Shown: positions 50,699 through 59,426, numbered from the stretch's first letter. The stretch: DNA of 64,000 bases from Virgibacillus sp. NKC19-3 (GCF_019837165.1 NZ_JAGYHC010000001.1:682001-746000), one strand, 5' to 3'. Made by a program: numbers and translations. Notes: generated from the letters alone by a model not told the origin.

Positions 50699-51541
50699 TT
50701 GACTTATCTAATAAGTGTGAATCGACTGAAGAAGCGACTGGAAAATAATCAAAGGAACACAGTGATTGTGGATGTCCGTTTTCAACTGGATGATCCGGAT
50801 GCCGGAAGGAAAATGTATTTAGAAAATCATCTCCCCGGTGCGGTCTATATGGATTTGAACAAAGATCTAGCTGACAGAGCCCAAAAGCACGGTGGAAAGC
50901 ATCCATTGCCGGACATGGATATGTTTACAGCCAAAATAGGCAAGATCGGTATTGACCATCAAACTTCAGTGGTTATTTACGATCAAGAAAATGACATGTT
51001 TGCGGCAAGGTTGTGGTGGCTGCTACATTATTTAGGACATGAAAAAGCATATGTTTTAGATGGCGGTTATGCACGCTGGGTAGCGGAAGGGAATGACGTT
51101 ACAGACGAAATTCCAATATTGGAAGAAAAAGATTTCCACCCAGCAGTTCGTGAAAATCAGATCGCAGACATAGAAGAAGTAAAAGAGAAATTGGAGGAAA
51201 ACGCAGCTGTTTTAATCGATTCACGTGCAAAAGATAGATACCTAGGTAAAACCGAACCCTTATATGTGAAAGCCGGACACATCCCGGGAGCCAGAAATTT
51301 CTTTTGGAAGGATGTCTTAACAGAGAAAGGCTCTTGGAAAAAGAAGGAGGAACTGCAAACCCATTTTGAATCGTTACCAAAAGATAAAGAGATTATTGTT
51401 TCCTGTGGATCGGGTATTTCGGCATGCCCGAATGTACTTGCATTAAAAGCAGCAGGATACACCAATGTTAAACTTTATCCCGGTAGTTTCAGTGATTGGA
51501 TTTCCTATGAAGAGAATGAAGTTGCAATGGGGGAAGCGTAG
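50699..51541 (+). CDS. Thiosulfate/3-mercaptopyruvate sulfurtransferase
   Basis: A 280-residue two-domain rhodanese. The N-terminal domain holds VIVDVRFQLDDPDAGR and the C-terminal domain the active-site loop IVSCGSGISACPNV (~235-248), with CG[S/T]G[I/V]TA-type pattern closest to mercaptopyruvate/thiosulfate sulfurtransferases. It transfers sulfane sulfur to thiophilic acceptors in the cytoplasm. The start is TTG 50699, 7 nt after GGAGGGA; no ATG fits. The next gene starts 3 nt after it ends, forming a two-gene unit. Confidence 0.9.
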   Translation: MTYLISVNRLKKRLENNQRNTVIVDVRFQLDDPDAGRKMYLENHLPGAVYMDLNKDLADRAQKHGGKHPLPDMDMFTAKIGKIGIDHQTSVVIYDQENDMFAARLWWLLHYLGHEKAYVLDGGYARWVAEGNDVTDEIPILEEKDFHPAVRENQIADIEEVKEKLEENAAVLIDSRAKDRYLGKTEPLYVKAGHIPGARNFFWKDVLTEKGSWKKKEELQTHFESLPKDKEIIVSCGSGISACPNVLALKAAGYTNVKLYPGSFSDWISYEENEVAMGEA

Positions 51542-51544
51542 AAT

Positions 51545-52108
51545 ATGGATAAAAGACGCTGCAAATGGGTTACAGCAGATCAGCTTTATATCGATTATCA
51601 TGATTACGAATGGGGAAGACCAACCCATGATGACCGGAAATTGTTTGAAATGTTGTGCTTGGAAGGTGCTCAAGCCGGTTTGAGTTGGATTACTATTCTG
51701 AAACGCCGTGAGAATTACCGCAAGGCATTTGATGGTTTTGATCCTAAGGTCATTAGCACATACGGGGAAGATAACATAGCAGAGCTTTTGCAAGATGAAG
51801 GTATTATTAGGAATAAGCTAAAAGTTCGCTCGGTTGTTACAAATGCGCAAGCCTTTTTAAGCGTGGTAGAAGAATTTGGAAGTTTTGATGCGTATATTTG
51901 GCAATTTGTAGAGGGAGAACCGATTATCAATGAGTGGCAGTCCCATGAAAAAGTGCCTGCTACAACGAAAGAATCGGAGCAAATGAGCAAGGATTTGAAA
52001 AAGCGTGGATTTAAATTTGTAGGACCTACCATTTGTTACGCATTCATGCAAGCAACCGGGATGGTGAATGATCATACAAAGGAATGTTTTCTATACGCTG
52101 GTAAATAG
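51545..52108 (+). CDS. tag: DNA-3-methyladenine glycosylase I
   Basis: A 187-residue repair enzyme that removes 3-methyladenine from alkylated DNA. The zinc ligands of Tag are visible: Cys-6 (RRCKWV), His-20 (DYHDYEWG) and the C-terminal NDHTKECF pair; LEGAQAGLSWITILKRR (~39-55) forms the base pocket. It is cotranscribed with the sulfurtransferase gene. Length is normal. Confidence 0.93.
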   Translation: MDKRRCKWVTADQLYIDYHDYEWGRPTHDDRKLFEMLCLEGAQAGLSWITILKRRENYRKAFDGFDPKVISTYGEDNIAELLQDEGIIRNKLKVRSVVTNAQAFLSVVEEFGSFDAYIWQFVEGEPIINEWQSHEKVPATTKESEQMSKDLKKRGFKFVGPTICYAFMQATGMVNDHTKECFLYAGK

Positions 52109-52145
52109 CAGCACTGGAGTTTAGAACAAAAGGAATCCAGAAAAA

Positions 52146-52246
52146 GAGGTTGGAACAAAACAAAAGTGTTTAACTAAAAAAACACATATTTCCAAAGCGG
52201 AATACATTCGGAATTTATTTGTTAAAAATACTTTTGTCCCAGCCTA
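52146..52246. repeat. GGCTGGGACAAAA-type long hairpin repeat, copy 2
   Basis: Ends AGGTTGGAACAAAA (52146-52159) and TTTTGTCCCAGCCT (52232-52245 region) pair over ~100 bp, with TTTAACTAAAAA and ATACATTCGGAAT inside, as in the copy at 24458. It lies ~35 nt after the tag stop codon and may act as its terminator. Confidence 0.8.
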
Positions 52247-52338
52247 TTTTTCTCTTTCAAATAATTTTATAATGCTTGAACTCCTCAGGTATACCCTTTA
52301 AAATGGCAAATTGTGTGTGCTGTTGAAGGAGGGTTATT

Positions 52339-52830
52339 TTGAATCAACCAGAGGTCGTGGAAAAAGATGAAGTCAAACAAGAACAAGATAGCTTGGAATT
52401 TCAACTTTTCCGTATGCAGGAAAATATGAAGAAAATAGCAAAGAAGAATGAAATAATTAGTATTGACCAAACAAACAAAGGCCAATGGGTTATTATCTAT
52501 TCGCATAAATGGAAGAATAAATTTCAAATAATGCTTCATGACTGCTCCAGTCCTTATCGGGGAAAATGGGACGGGGCTATTGAAGCGACATATAAGGATC
52601 AACATACACTCCATATTGCTGACATAAAAGGGGAAAAGAATAAAGGGTATGGGTCCGTTTTAATGAAATATATAAAAGAAATTGCAGAGGAAGCAAATGT
52701 ACAATCGATTACTGGTGATATCGCCAAGCGGGATTTTGATCATATGGAACGATTAAAGCATTTTTATTGGAAGCATGATTTTGATATGAAAATTGATTAT
52801 GAGGAGCAGTTTGGCGAGATTGTTTGGTGA
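52339..52830 (+). CDS. GNAT-family N-acetyltransferase-like protein
   Basis: A 163-residue protein. The C-terminal half carries the acetyl-CoA site GEKNKGYGSVLMKYIKEIAEE (~100-120, Q/R-x-x-G-x-G/A pattern) followed by a strand-helix typical of GNAT folds; the N-terminal ~35 residues are a charged helix. The acceptor is unknown. The start is TTG 52339, after GGAGGG at 6 nt. Monocistronic. Confidence 0.78.
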   Translation: MNQPEVVEKDEVKQEQDSLEFQLFRMQENMKKIAKKNEIISIDQTNKGQWVIIYSHKWKNKFQIMLHDCSSPYRGKWDGAIEATYKDQHTLHIADIKGEKNKGYGSVLMKYIKEIAEEANVQSITGDIAKRDFDHMERLKHFYWKHDFDMKIDYEEQFGEIVW

Positions 52831-52899
52831 AAGTTCTTCTATTGACACGATGCATTATTTTCCATAAACTAAAGGTAACTTAAATTGGAGGTGGGTTAG

Positions 52900-53016
52900 A
52901 TGAATCATGCTGATAGTTGTATAACAACATTCATAGAATATCTGTGGATTCGTTATGCAATTTTTTCCGGAAATTTTGTCCAAGGGATACGTATGTCCCT
53001 TTTTAATACAAAATAG
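52900..53016 (+). CDS. Candidate leader peptide of ABC-F gene
   Basis: A 38-residue frame with a strong GGAGGTGGG ribosome site 6 nt before ATG and no family resemblance (begins NHADSCITTFIEYLWIR). It stands 118 nt before the ABC-F gene and directly before an intrinsic terminator hairpin. In VmlR and other antibiotic-resistance ABC-F genes, drug-stalled ribosomes on such short frames release attenuation. That this peptide works so here is inference. Confidence 0.6.
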   Translation: MNHADSCITTFIEYLWIRYAIFSGNFVQGIRMSLFNTK

Positions 53017-53031
53017 GAAAAAATTACCAGC

Positions 53032-53115
53032 AAGAGACATCTGCCTGCCAACGGTATCGTTTCAAACGTCAGGGGATCTCTCTGACGTTTTTTCGTGTGG
53101 CGAAAGTTGTCTCTT
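53032..53115 (+). promoter_or_regulatory. Candidate transcription attenuator of ABC-F gene
   Basis: A terminator (arms AAACGTCAG 53064-53072, CTGACGTTT 53082-53090, then TTT) can be replaced by a competing long-range pair, AAGAGACA (53032-53039) with TGTCTCTT (53108-53115), both perfect 8-mers. The leader frame ends at 53016, just ahead. A stalled ribosome there would cover the sequence before the first arm and change the fold. Confidence 0.55.
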
Positions 53116-53134
53116 CTAAACGGAGGAAGAGAAA

Positions 53135-54769
53135 ATGATTGTTTGCAGTATACAAAATGTGACACAAACGCTTGGGGCAAATACGATATTTAGTAATATG
53201 GCTTGTGAGATAAAGCAAGGTGAACGAATTGGATTAATTGGTCGAAATGGAGAAGGGAAAACAACATTATTACATGTAATTGCAAAGCAAGTAGCGCCTG
53301 TTTCAGGAAATATTACGTGGAAAAAGGGTTTGTCTGTTGGGCTCTTGCAACAAAATCCAGATATTGATCAGCGGAAAAACGTGCAGACATTGCTTTTTGA
53401 TGTGTTTTCTAACTTAAATCGCTTGCGTGATGAGATGATTGATTTGGAACGAAAGATGTCTGAAGAAACAACTCCTGATCAATTGGATCGTCACATGGGA
53501 AAGTACGGAGAATTACAAGAAAAATTCCAGCAAGATGGCGGCTATGAAATAGATGCACAAGTAAGACGAATAATGAGTGGCCTACAGATAGAAGATTTAG
53601 CTGAAAAAGAATGGAAGCAGCTAAGTGGCGGGGAAAGGACAAAGGTTGGTTTAGCCATGCTACTGCTAAAGGCGCCGGACCTCTTATTACTTGATGAACC
53701 AACGAACCATTTGGACTTTCTGGCAATCGAATGGTTGACTGAATTTATCAAACACTATCATGGGACAATCCTGATGGTTTCCCATGACCGCTACTTTTTA
53801 GATGAAACAGTGACATCCATACTAGAGATGGACCAAGGTGAGTTAATTCGATATGATACAAATTACACTAATTATGTAAAAGAGCGGGAAGAACGTTTAC
53901 TTCAGGAATTTCAGCAATATCAAGATCAGCAAAAGAAAATGAAAAAGATGAGGGAAACCATTAAACGGCTGAAGGAGTGGGCAAATCAGGCAAATCCGCC
54001 TAATGATGGTCTGCATCGTCGTGCGAAAAGTATGGAAAAGGCGCTTGCTCGAATGGATGTCATGAAAAGACCTATGCTTGAGCAGAAAAAGATCAATCTT
54101 GATTTTCAGATGAATAAACGGAGTGGAAAAGACGTCTTAACGATGGAAAATGTGAGCAAACAATATGGGCAAAAAATATTGTTTCATCATGTGCATATGC
54201 ATGTGCGCTTTCAAGAGCGAATTGCTATTATTGGGGAGAATGGAACCGGGAAAACCACGTTATTAAACATGATATTGCAGGCAGAGATGCCGGATAAGGG
54301 TACGATTCAGCAGGGAAGTAATCTCTCGATTGGATTTTTGTCACAACATATGCTGGAGATGGAAAGTGAACGAACTGTTTTAGCTGAATTTCGTGAACAT
54401 GTTCAGGTTGCAGAGGGTGAAGCCAGAGGAATTTTAGCAAAATTCCTCTTTTACGGCAACACTGTGTTCCAAAAGGTACAATGGTTAAGTGGAGGGGAGA
54501 AAATGCGCCTTCGGTTGGCTGAGCTTGTTCATCAAAATCATAATTTATTGATCTTGGATGAGCCGACAAATCATCTGGATATTGCGTCTAAAGAAGTTCT
54601 GGAGGAAGCATTAGAGCAATTTGACGGCACTATCATTGCTGTTTCCCATGATCGCTACTTCTTGGATCGGCTTTTTCCTGTGACGTATTTATTGTCAGAA
54701 GGAAAGCTGATGCGATATGAAGGAAACTACACGTATGCTCGAAAGAAATGGAAGCAAATGAATGCGTAA
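53135..54769 (+). CDS. ABC-F family ribosome protection-like ATPase
   Basis: A 544-residue protein with two ABC ATPase halves and no membrane segment. Walker A GRNGEGKTT (~38) and GENGTGKTT (~370), signatures LSGGERTKVG (~166) and LSGGEKMRLR (~452), Walker B LLLLDEPTNHLD (~184) and LLILDEPTNHLD. The linker between (~245-330, helical, KEWANQANPPNDGLHRRAKSMEKALARM) is the P-site tRNA interaction motif that enters the ribosome. It groups with resistance-type or translation-quality-control ABC-F proteins (Vga, VmlR, Sal); the exact class needs a tree. ATG follows CGGAGGAAGAGAAA. It probably lies under the leader attenuator. Confidence 0.88.
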   Translation: MIVCSIQNVTQTLGANTIFSNMACEIKQGERIGLIGRNGEGKTTLLHVIAKQVAPVSGNITWKKGLSVGLLQQNPDIDQRKNVQTLLFDVFSNLNRLRDEMIDLERKMSEETTPDQLDRHMGKYGELQEKFQQDGGYEIDAQVRRIMSGLQIEDLAEKEWKQLSGGERTKVGLAMLLLKAPDLLLLDEPTNHLDFLAIEWLTEFIKHYHGTILMVSHDRYFLDETVTSILEMDQGELIRYDTNYTNYVKEREERLLQEFQQYQDQQKKMKKMRETIKRLKEWANQANPPNDGLHRRAKSMEKALARMDVMKRPMLEQKKINLDFQMNKRSGKDVLTMENVSKQYGQKILFHHVHMHVRFQERIAIIGENGTGKTTLLNMILQAEMPDKGTIQQGSNLSIGFLSQHMLEMESERTVLAEFREHVQVAEGEARGILAKFLFYGNTVFQKVQWLSGGEKMRLRLAELVHQNHNLLILDEPTNHLDIASKEVLEEALEQFDGTIIAVSHDRYFLDRLFPVTYLLSEGKLMRYEGNYTYARKKWKQMNA

Positions 54770-54775
54770 AGGTGG

Positions 54776-54806
54776 ACCACTTCTCGTTAGAGGAGTGGTT
54801 ATTTTT
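54776..54806 (+). terminator. Terminator of ABC-F gene
   Basis: Arms ACCACTTCT (54776-54784) and AGAGGAGTGGT (54789-54799, small bulge) are followed by TATTTTTTG. Confidence 0.75.
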
Positions 54807-54833
54807 TGATAACGGGTATACATAAACGAAATG

Positions 54834-54865
54834 CAACCCCCAATTAAAAAAAGGGAGTTGCATGT
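54834..54865 (-). terminator. Terminator of the SDR gene
   Basis: Arms ATGCAACCCCC and GGGAGTTGCAT with an A-rich loop; it lies 12 nt after the stop of the gene at 54877. Confidence 0.6.
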
Positions 54866-54876
54866 ATAACTCGTAT

Positions 54877-55530
54877 TTAGCTCAATGCATTTAACGCTTC
54901 TTTAATCGATTTCGTTCCAGACACTACCTGAAACTCTTTTCCAATTGTTGTATCGTTTTCCAAGCTGGAGGCGATGACACTCGCGATATCCTCTCTAGGA
55001 ACTTCACCTCTTTCAACATTGGATCCTAACTCGACTTGACCGGTACCCTCATCGTTTGTTAATAGACCGGGATGGATAATGGTATAATCCAGATTGGAGT
55101 TTCTCAACCATTCATCCGCATAGTGTTTAGCTGCAACATAAGGGGCGAAAGATGAAGAGGCCGTCTGTATAGCTTCACGTCTGGTGTCAAACGAACTAAT
55201 CATAATAAACCGTTTTACATTCGCGTTTTTAGCTGCTTCTATGGTTTTAACTGCGCCATCCAAATCCACCATCATCGTTTTATCTTTTCCAGTGTGTCCG
55301 CCTGAACCGGCTGTGAATACGACCGCGTCAACGCCTTTTGCAGCATTGGTAATAGCATCGACGTCTTGTTCCAAATCTACGATACTAAGTTCCGCACCAA
55401 GATCTTTGAAAAAGGAAGCCTGCTCTTCATTACGGATCATCGCTTTCGCTTGCAGGTTATCATTTTTCTGAATCAGTTTAACCAGATGTTTTCCTATTTG
55501 ACCATTGGCTCCTACAACAAGAATTTCCAT
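54877..55530 (-). CDS. Atypical SDR NAD(P)-binding protein (YhfK-like)
   Basis: A 217-residue protein with the Rossmann signature VVGANGQIGKHLVKLIQ (residues 5-21) of the NmrA/atypical SDR group, and FTAGSGGHTGKD (~75), ISSFDTRR (~110) segments. Catalytic Tyr-x3-Lys is replaced by a YVAAKHYADEWL (~131), still with Tyr and Lys. It resembles B. subtilis YhfK; function unknown, perhaps an oxidoreductase or redox sensor. ATG 55530 follows AAAGGATGTTCAAA; the frame extends upstream without a ribosome site. Confidence 0.83.
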   Translation of the reverse strand: MEILVVGANGQIGKHLVKLIQKNDNLQAKAMIRNEEQASFFKDLGAELSIVDLEQDVDAITNAAKGVDAVVFTAGSGGHTGKDKTMMVDLDGAVKTIEAAKNANVKRFIMISSFDTRREAIQTASSSFAPYVAAKHYADEWLRNSNLDYTIIHPGLLTNDEGTGQVELGSNVERGEVPREDIASVIASSLENDTTIGKEFQVVSGTKSIKEALNALS

Positions 55531-55676
55531 TTTGAACATCCTTTCTGTTTTATCATCTATATTCCCATTTTCACGTATTTTCCATTGTACAACAACTATC
55601 TTGCTTATTATTCTGGTTTTTCTGTAACTGAACCATAAAAGACCCCCTTCATACAATGTACAAAAGGGGGATATTT

Positions 55677-56663
55677 TTATAAGTACTCGCTGCGCAATTC
55701 TTCCGCTGATTTTGGAGAGATGTATCCAGGAGCTACATCGTAAACGGTTTTCGCGCCTTTTTGCCCTTCTTGATTTAGCCGGTACGCTGCACGTGCATAG
55801 GCGGTGAGAACGCTTGAGGTGAATTCGGGATTACTATCCAATTTTAAATTATATTCGACGATTTGGTTACTTCCTTCACCGGTTTTACCACTGCGAATGA
55901 CAAACCCACCGTGTGGCATGGAGGAATGATTCCGCGCTAGTTCATCTTCTGTGATAAAGTGAACGGTCGTTTCATAATCAGCAAAGTAATTGGGCATTGT
56001 TACAATTTCTTGTTCAATCTTGGCTGTATCTGCATCTTCTTCGGCTACAATATAGCAGGTGCGCACATGACGATCAACCTTGGATACAGCTGGATTTTCC
56101 CCATTTCTAACTTGGTCCATTACTTTATCAGACGGGATGGTGTACTGAACGCCCTTTTTAACACCTTCAACTCTGCGGACAGCATCAGAATGGCCTTGAC
56201 TCAAGCCTTTCCCCCAAAATGTATACGTCTCTCCTTCAGGTAGAAGGGCCTCTGACATGACGCGATTCATGGAAAACATACCAGGATCCCAACCAACGGA
56301 GATAATGCTTGTTTTCCCACTATTTTGTGCTACTTTGTCAACAGATGCAAAGAATTCAGGGATTTTAGCATGTGTATCATAACTATCTACGGTATTAAAC
56401 ATTTCCGCAAAAGCGGGGACCTGTTCAGGCAGATCTGTTGCAGAACCACCACATAGGAGCATGACATCGATTTTATCGGTGTAGTTTTTCGCTTCATCGA
56501 TGTGTAGCACATCTATATCCGAATGAAGATTATCTATACTATCCGGGTTTCTTCTTGTAAAAATAGCAACAAGTTCCATATCCGGTTGTTGCCCGATCGA
56601 AGCTTCTGTGCCTCTTCCTAAATTACCGTACCCCACAATACCAACTCTAATTTTATTCTCCAT
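55677..56663 (-). CDS. ddh: meso-Diaminopimelate dehydrogenase
   Basis: A 328-residue NADPH enzyme that makes meso-diaminopimelate from tetrahydrodipicolinate and ammonia in one step, a shortcut of the lysine/peptidoglycan pathway. VGIVGYGNLGRGTEASI (residues 7-23) binds NADP; LCGGSATDLPEQ, DSYDTHAKIPE and ISVGWDPGMFSMNR (~118) are strongly conserved, as are HGGFVIR and the C-terminal YDVAPGYISPKSAEELRSEYL. It is the short-pathway form found in Lysinibacillus and some other Bacillaceae, absent from B. subtilis. Monocistronic. Confidence 0.93.
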   Translation of the reverse strand: MENKIRVGIVGYGNLGRGTEASIGQQPDMELVAIFTRRNPDSIDNLHSDIDVLHIDEAKNYTDKIDVMLLCGGSATDLPEQVPAFAEMFNTVDSYDTHAKIPEFFASVDKVAQNSGKTSIISVGWDPGMFSMNRVMSEALLPEGETYTFWGKGLSQGHSDAVRRVEGVKKGVQYTIPSDKVMDQVRNGENPAVSKVDRHVRTCYIVAEEDADTAKIEQEIVTMPNYFADYETTVHFITEDELARNHSSMPHGGFVIRSGKTGEGSNQIVEYNLKLDSNPEFTSSVLTAYARAAYRLNQEGQKGAKTVYDVAPGYISPKSAEELRSEYL

Positions 56664-56828
56664 ATATTCCCCTCCATTAGCTCATGTTAATTTACGTTTC
56701 TCTTATACTATCGTTTTTTATTTTTATGTGCAATGTGTAAGAGATGAGAATGGTAGAAAATTAGCATGCATGTTATTAAAAAGGAGCAGTAATGGGAATT
56801 ACTTTTAATGTCTAAACGGGATATCCTA

Positions 56829-56915
56829 TCGAACGCGCGTCAAAATCGAGCATCACATCAAATCGATTGAGAGTGCGTTAAAACCGATCAACAGGCTGCC
56901 TCAAAATACGAGGAG
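56829..56915. repeat. Degenerate short-period tandem repeat
   Basis: CGAACGCGCGTCAAAAT, CGAGCATCACATCAAAT, CGATTGAGAGTGCGTTAAAAC, CGATCAACAGGCTGCCTCAAAATA: units of 17-24 nt with conserved CGA start and (T/C)(C/T)AAAA end. More degenerate and less regular than the arrays at 181, 44347 and 58743. The surrounding gap (56664-56949) holds nothing else clear. Confidence 0.5.
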
Positions 56916-56949
56916 GAACCGGCCAAATCCGCTATCTACAGCCGCAGCA

Positions 56950-57504
56950 TCAGCCTGCTCCAAAAACCCGCTCCACAGCCTCTTCAAATTCTCCAAAATA
57001 GTCCGGCGCATCATTAGGATCTAATCCAACATACATATTTGTAGCAATCGATTGATTATACCATTTCTGTTTTTCAAATCCTGCACTAAATTTATCCCAT
57101 GCTGCATCACCTTGCAGTTTCAAGTCTCTTTCCATTTCAAGAAGGTTATCCAATTTGTCAGCAACGATCAGGTATTTTATTTCTTTTTGAGCATATGTAA
57201 TGGTATCGATCGTATGTTGTTTGCGCTCCTGCCACGATTTGGATTTATCCTCAGTGTGGGCGGCAACAAGCTTTGCAACCCGCTCCCCAAACTCGCACTT
57301 GATATCTTTCATTTCATAAGGTGTATCTTCAACCACGTCATGTAAATATCCTGCGCAAACAACCTCGTCTGTAAACCCATTCTCCTCAAGCCTTTCAGCA
57401 ACCCGAATGGGATGGCTAATGTAAGGGGCATCTGAACTTTTCCGTTTTTGACCAGCGTGCGCTTTTTCTGCAAAAGTCTTAGCATATTGTTTCAAAACAC
57501 TCAT
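56950..57504 (-). CDS. HD-domain protein, RelA/SpoT hydrolase-like
   Basis: A 184-residue protein resembling the hydrolase (HD) domain of RelA/SpoT-type enzymes, without the synthetase domain. HAGQKRKSSDAPYISHPIRVAERL (~16-40) and AGYLHDVVEDTPYEMKDI (~48-65) have the manganese-binding His, HD and E/D sites; KLVAAHTEDKSKSWQERKQ and IVADKLDNLLEMERD (~115) complete the site. It could be a small alarmone hydrolase (Mesh1-like), or another nucleotide phosphohydrolase. GTAGGGAG precedes ATG. Confidence 0.82.
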   Translation of the reverse strand: MSVLKQYAKTFAEKAHAGQKRKSSDAPYISHPIRVAERLEENGFTDEVVCAGYLHDVVEDTPYEMKDIKCEFGERVAKLVAAHTEDKSKSWQERKQHTIDTITYAQKEIKYLIVADKLDNLLEMERDLKLQGDAAWDKFSAGFEKQKWYNQSIATNMYVGLDPNDAPDYFGEFEEAVERVFGAG

Positions 57505-57661
57505 CTCCCTACTGTCACGTCGTTTATCCCAGCTATATCATTTTTCTGAAAAATAAACAAGTATTTAAAAAAACAGATGGAGGCTTTCCCATTACATTTG
57601 CCAGAAATATTGGTATGATAAAAGATATAGGACTATAAATAAAAATGGGGGTCGCTTTTAA

Positions 57662-58717
57662 ATGGAAGAGGGTATAAATAAACGAAAGACAGAGCATATT
57701 CGGCTTTGTTTGACAGAAAATGTAGAGGGCATCAACAAATCAACAGGGTTGGAAGGTATAAATTTTATACATAACGCCTTGCCTGAGATTAATTTTGAAG
57801 ATATTCAAATAGATACCCATTTTTTAAAAAAGAGAATAAATGCACCGTTTCTTGTCAGTTCGATGACTGGTGGATCAGAGCTTGCAACTAAAATTAATCA
57901 AAATTTGGCAACAGCTGCTCAGGAAAAGGGCTGGGCGGTTGCACTTGGTTCAACAAGAGCTTTGCTTGAAAGTGATGCACATAAGGAGTCTTTCTTAATA
58001 CGTAAACAAGCATCAACTGTACCCATAATTGCGAATTTAGGAGCGGTACAATTAAATTATGGTTATGGCGCCGAAGAGGCTATGCGTATTGTTGATATGA
58101 CGGGAGCAGACTCAATTGTGCTCCATTTCAACCCGCTGCAGGAAGCAGTGCAGGATGGAGGAGACTTAAATTTTGAAAATCTGCTACCAAAAATTGAAAA
58201 AGTCACCAATGCATTGAACGTTCCGGTTGCAGCAAAAGAGGTTGGATTTGGAATTGATGGTACGGTGGCCAAAAGGTTATATGATGCTGGAATCTCCTAT
58301 ATTGATGTTGCTGGGGCGGGTGGAACGTCCTGGAGTCAGGTGGAAAAGCTCCGTTCTGAGAATCCATTGAAGAAAGCAGCTGCAGAAGCTTTTAATAATT
58401 GGGGAATTCCAACGAAAGATTGTATTGTTTCTGTTCGTAGCGAATTACCTGATGTTCCACTTGTAGCAAGTGGTGGAATGAAGTCTGGTGTTGATGCAGC
58501 AAAAGCGATAACTATTGGTGCGGACGTTATTGGTTTCGCCCGACAACTGCTACAAGCTGCAACGGAATCAGCAGAAACAGTCGCCCAGACCATGGAGCAA
58601 ATCGAACTTGAATTGAAGATGACAATGTTTGGTATCGGCGCGCGAACATTGGATGAATTAAAGAATACGAAGCGCGTAGATATTATGGGGAGATCGCTGT
58701 TGAATGAAAATAGCTAA
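57662..58717 (+). CDS. fni: Isopentenyl-diphosphate delta-isomerase, type 2
   Basis: A 351-residue FMN- and NADPH-dependent TIM barrel that interconverts IPP and DMAPP for isoprenoids. RKTEHIRLCL at the N-terminus, LVSSMTGGSE (~65-74), ALGSTRALLE, HFNPLQEAVQDGGD (~155-170), DVAGAGGTSWSQVE (~216-229) and SGGMKSGVDAAKAI are family motifs. ATG follows TGGGGGTCGC. Its stop codon lies inside a hairpin (TAGCTAAGGGA/TCCCTTAGCTA, 58711-58736) that has no T tract. Confidence 0.93.
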   Translation: MEEGINKRKTEHIRLCLTENVEGINKSTGLEGINFIHNALPEINFEDIQIDTHFLKKRINAPFLVSSMTGGSELATKINQNLATAAQEKGWAVALGSTRALLESDAHKESFLIRKQASTVPIIANLGAVQLNYGYGAEEAMRIVDMTGADSIVLHFNPLQEAVQDGGDLNFENLLPKIEKVTNALNVPVAAKEVGFGIDGTVAKRLYDAGISYIDVAGAGGTSWSQVEKLRSENPLKKAAAEAFNNWGIPTKDCIVSVRSELPDVPLVASGGMKSGVDAAKAITIGADVIGFARQLLQAATESAETVAQTMEQIELELKMTMFGIGARTLDELKNTKRVDIMGRSLLNENS

Positions 58718-58742
58718 GGGAACTTTCCCTTAGCTATGGCTT

Positions 58743-58826
58743 GGATATTCGCTCTCCCGAATTGGCTATGCTGTCTCCCGATATGGATGCTTTCTCTCCC
58801 GAATTGAAGAAACTCTCCATGTTTGC
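58743..58826. repeat. Degenerate 21-nt tandem repeat, ~3.5 units
   Basis: Three 21-nt units (58743, 58764, 58785) share TCTCCCGA(A/T)(T/A)TGG at unit positions ~11-21, and a fourth (58806) is diverged. It directly follows the fni hairpin and is non-coding. Confidence 0.75.
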
Positions 58827-58883
58827 CTCAAATATAAATGGGAATGTACATAGTAGAAAGCTTGGTGTTCCCCGTTTTTATGG

Positions 58884-58908
58884 TGGATGCCTTAGTTGCA
58901 CTTATGCA
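58884..58908 (-). repeat. ATAAGTGC-type short repeat
   Basis: The minus strand reads TGCATAAGTGCAACTAAGGC, close to ATAAGTGCGACTAAGCC in the long copy of family A (4830-4850, minus strand) and, in part, ATAAGTGCGGGC at 61326. A short dispersed sequence rather than a gene feature. Confidence 0.4.
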
Positions 58909-58967
58909 GTAAGAAATATAGATATACTTACTTAACTGCCAAACAAAAATTTGAGGGAGGGCCCACA

Positions 58968-59426
58968 ATGCCTTGGACATTAAATGATTATCCATCATCC
59001 ATGAAAAATTTAGATGAAGCGACAAAAAAGAAAGCAATTGATATTGCGAATTCCATGATCGATGAAGGTTATGAAGAAGGAAGAGCCATTCCAATCGCTA
59101 CGGAACAAGCAAAGGAATGGTATCAAAATGCAAGTGAGGATGAAATTGAAACATATAAAAAACGTGGCAAGCCAACGCAACGTGCTGAAGAAGGGAAGAG
59201 ATATGAAAATAATCCGGAACGTTTAGAAGAGGCTGAAGAGGTTGTGGCCCATGAAAACGGTTGGGCTGTACAATCGAGCAATGCAGATCGGGCCAGCGAT
59301 ATTTTTGAAAACAAGGATGAAGCGATCAACCGCGGCAGGGAGATTGCAAAAAATAAAGGAACCTCCTTAATCATTTACAAACAGGATGGATCAATCCAGG
59401 AAAGATATTCCTATAAGGATAATTGA
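58968..59426 (+). CDS. ChaB/DUF2188-type protein
   Basis: A 152-residue protein in two parts: residues ~1-65 a helical ChaB-like unit (NDYPSSMKNLDEATKKKAIDIANSMIDEGYEEGRAIPIATEQAKEWYQ), residues ~90-150 a DUF2188 domain (VVAHENGWAVQSSNADRASDIFENKDEAINRGREIAKNKGTSLIIYKQDGSIQ). Both occur together in Bacillaceae; roles are unclear, DUF2188 is small and soluble. ATG 58968 is 6 nt after GGGAGGG; the frame opens further upstream with no ribosome site. Probably monocistronic. Confidence 0.83.
   Translation: MPWTLNDYPSSMKNLDEATKKKAIDIANSMIDEGYEEGRAIPIATEQAKEWYQNASEDEIETYKKRGKPTQRAEEGKRYENNPERLEEAEEVVAHENGWAVQSSNADRASDIFENKDEAINRGREIAKNKGTSLIIYKQDGSIQERYSYKDN

Noticed and set aside
50524-50748. 74-codon frame before the sulfurtransferase gene
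   Set aside because: No ribosome site, overlaps the real gene's start out of frame, basic random-looking composition. A second frame (KDGAVTNAFHQLKLKV) looks slightly protein-like, but stops break it; too weak to call.
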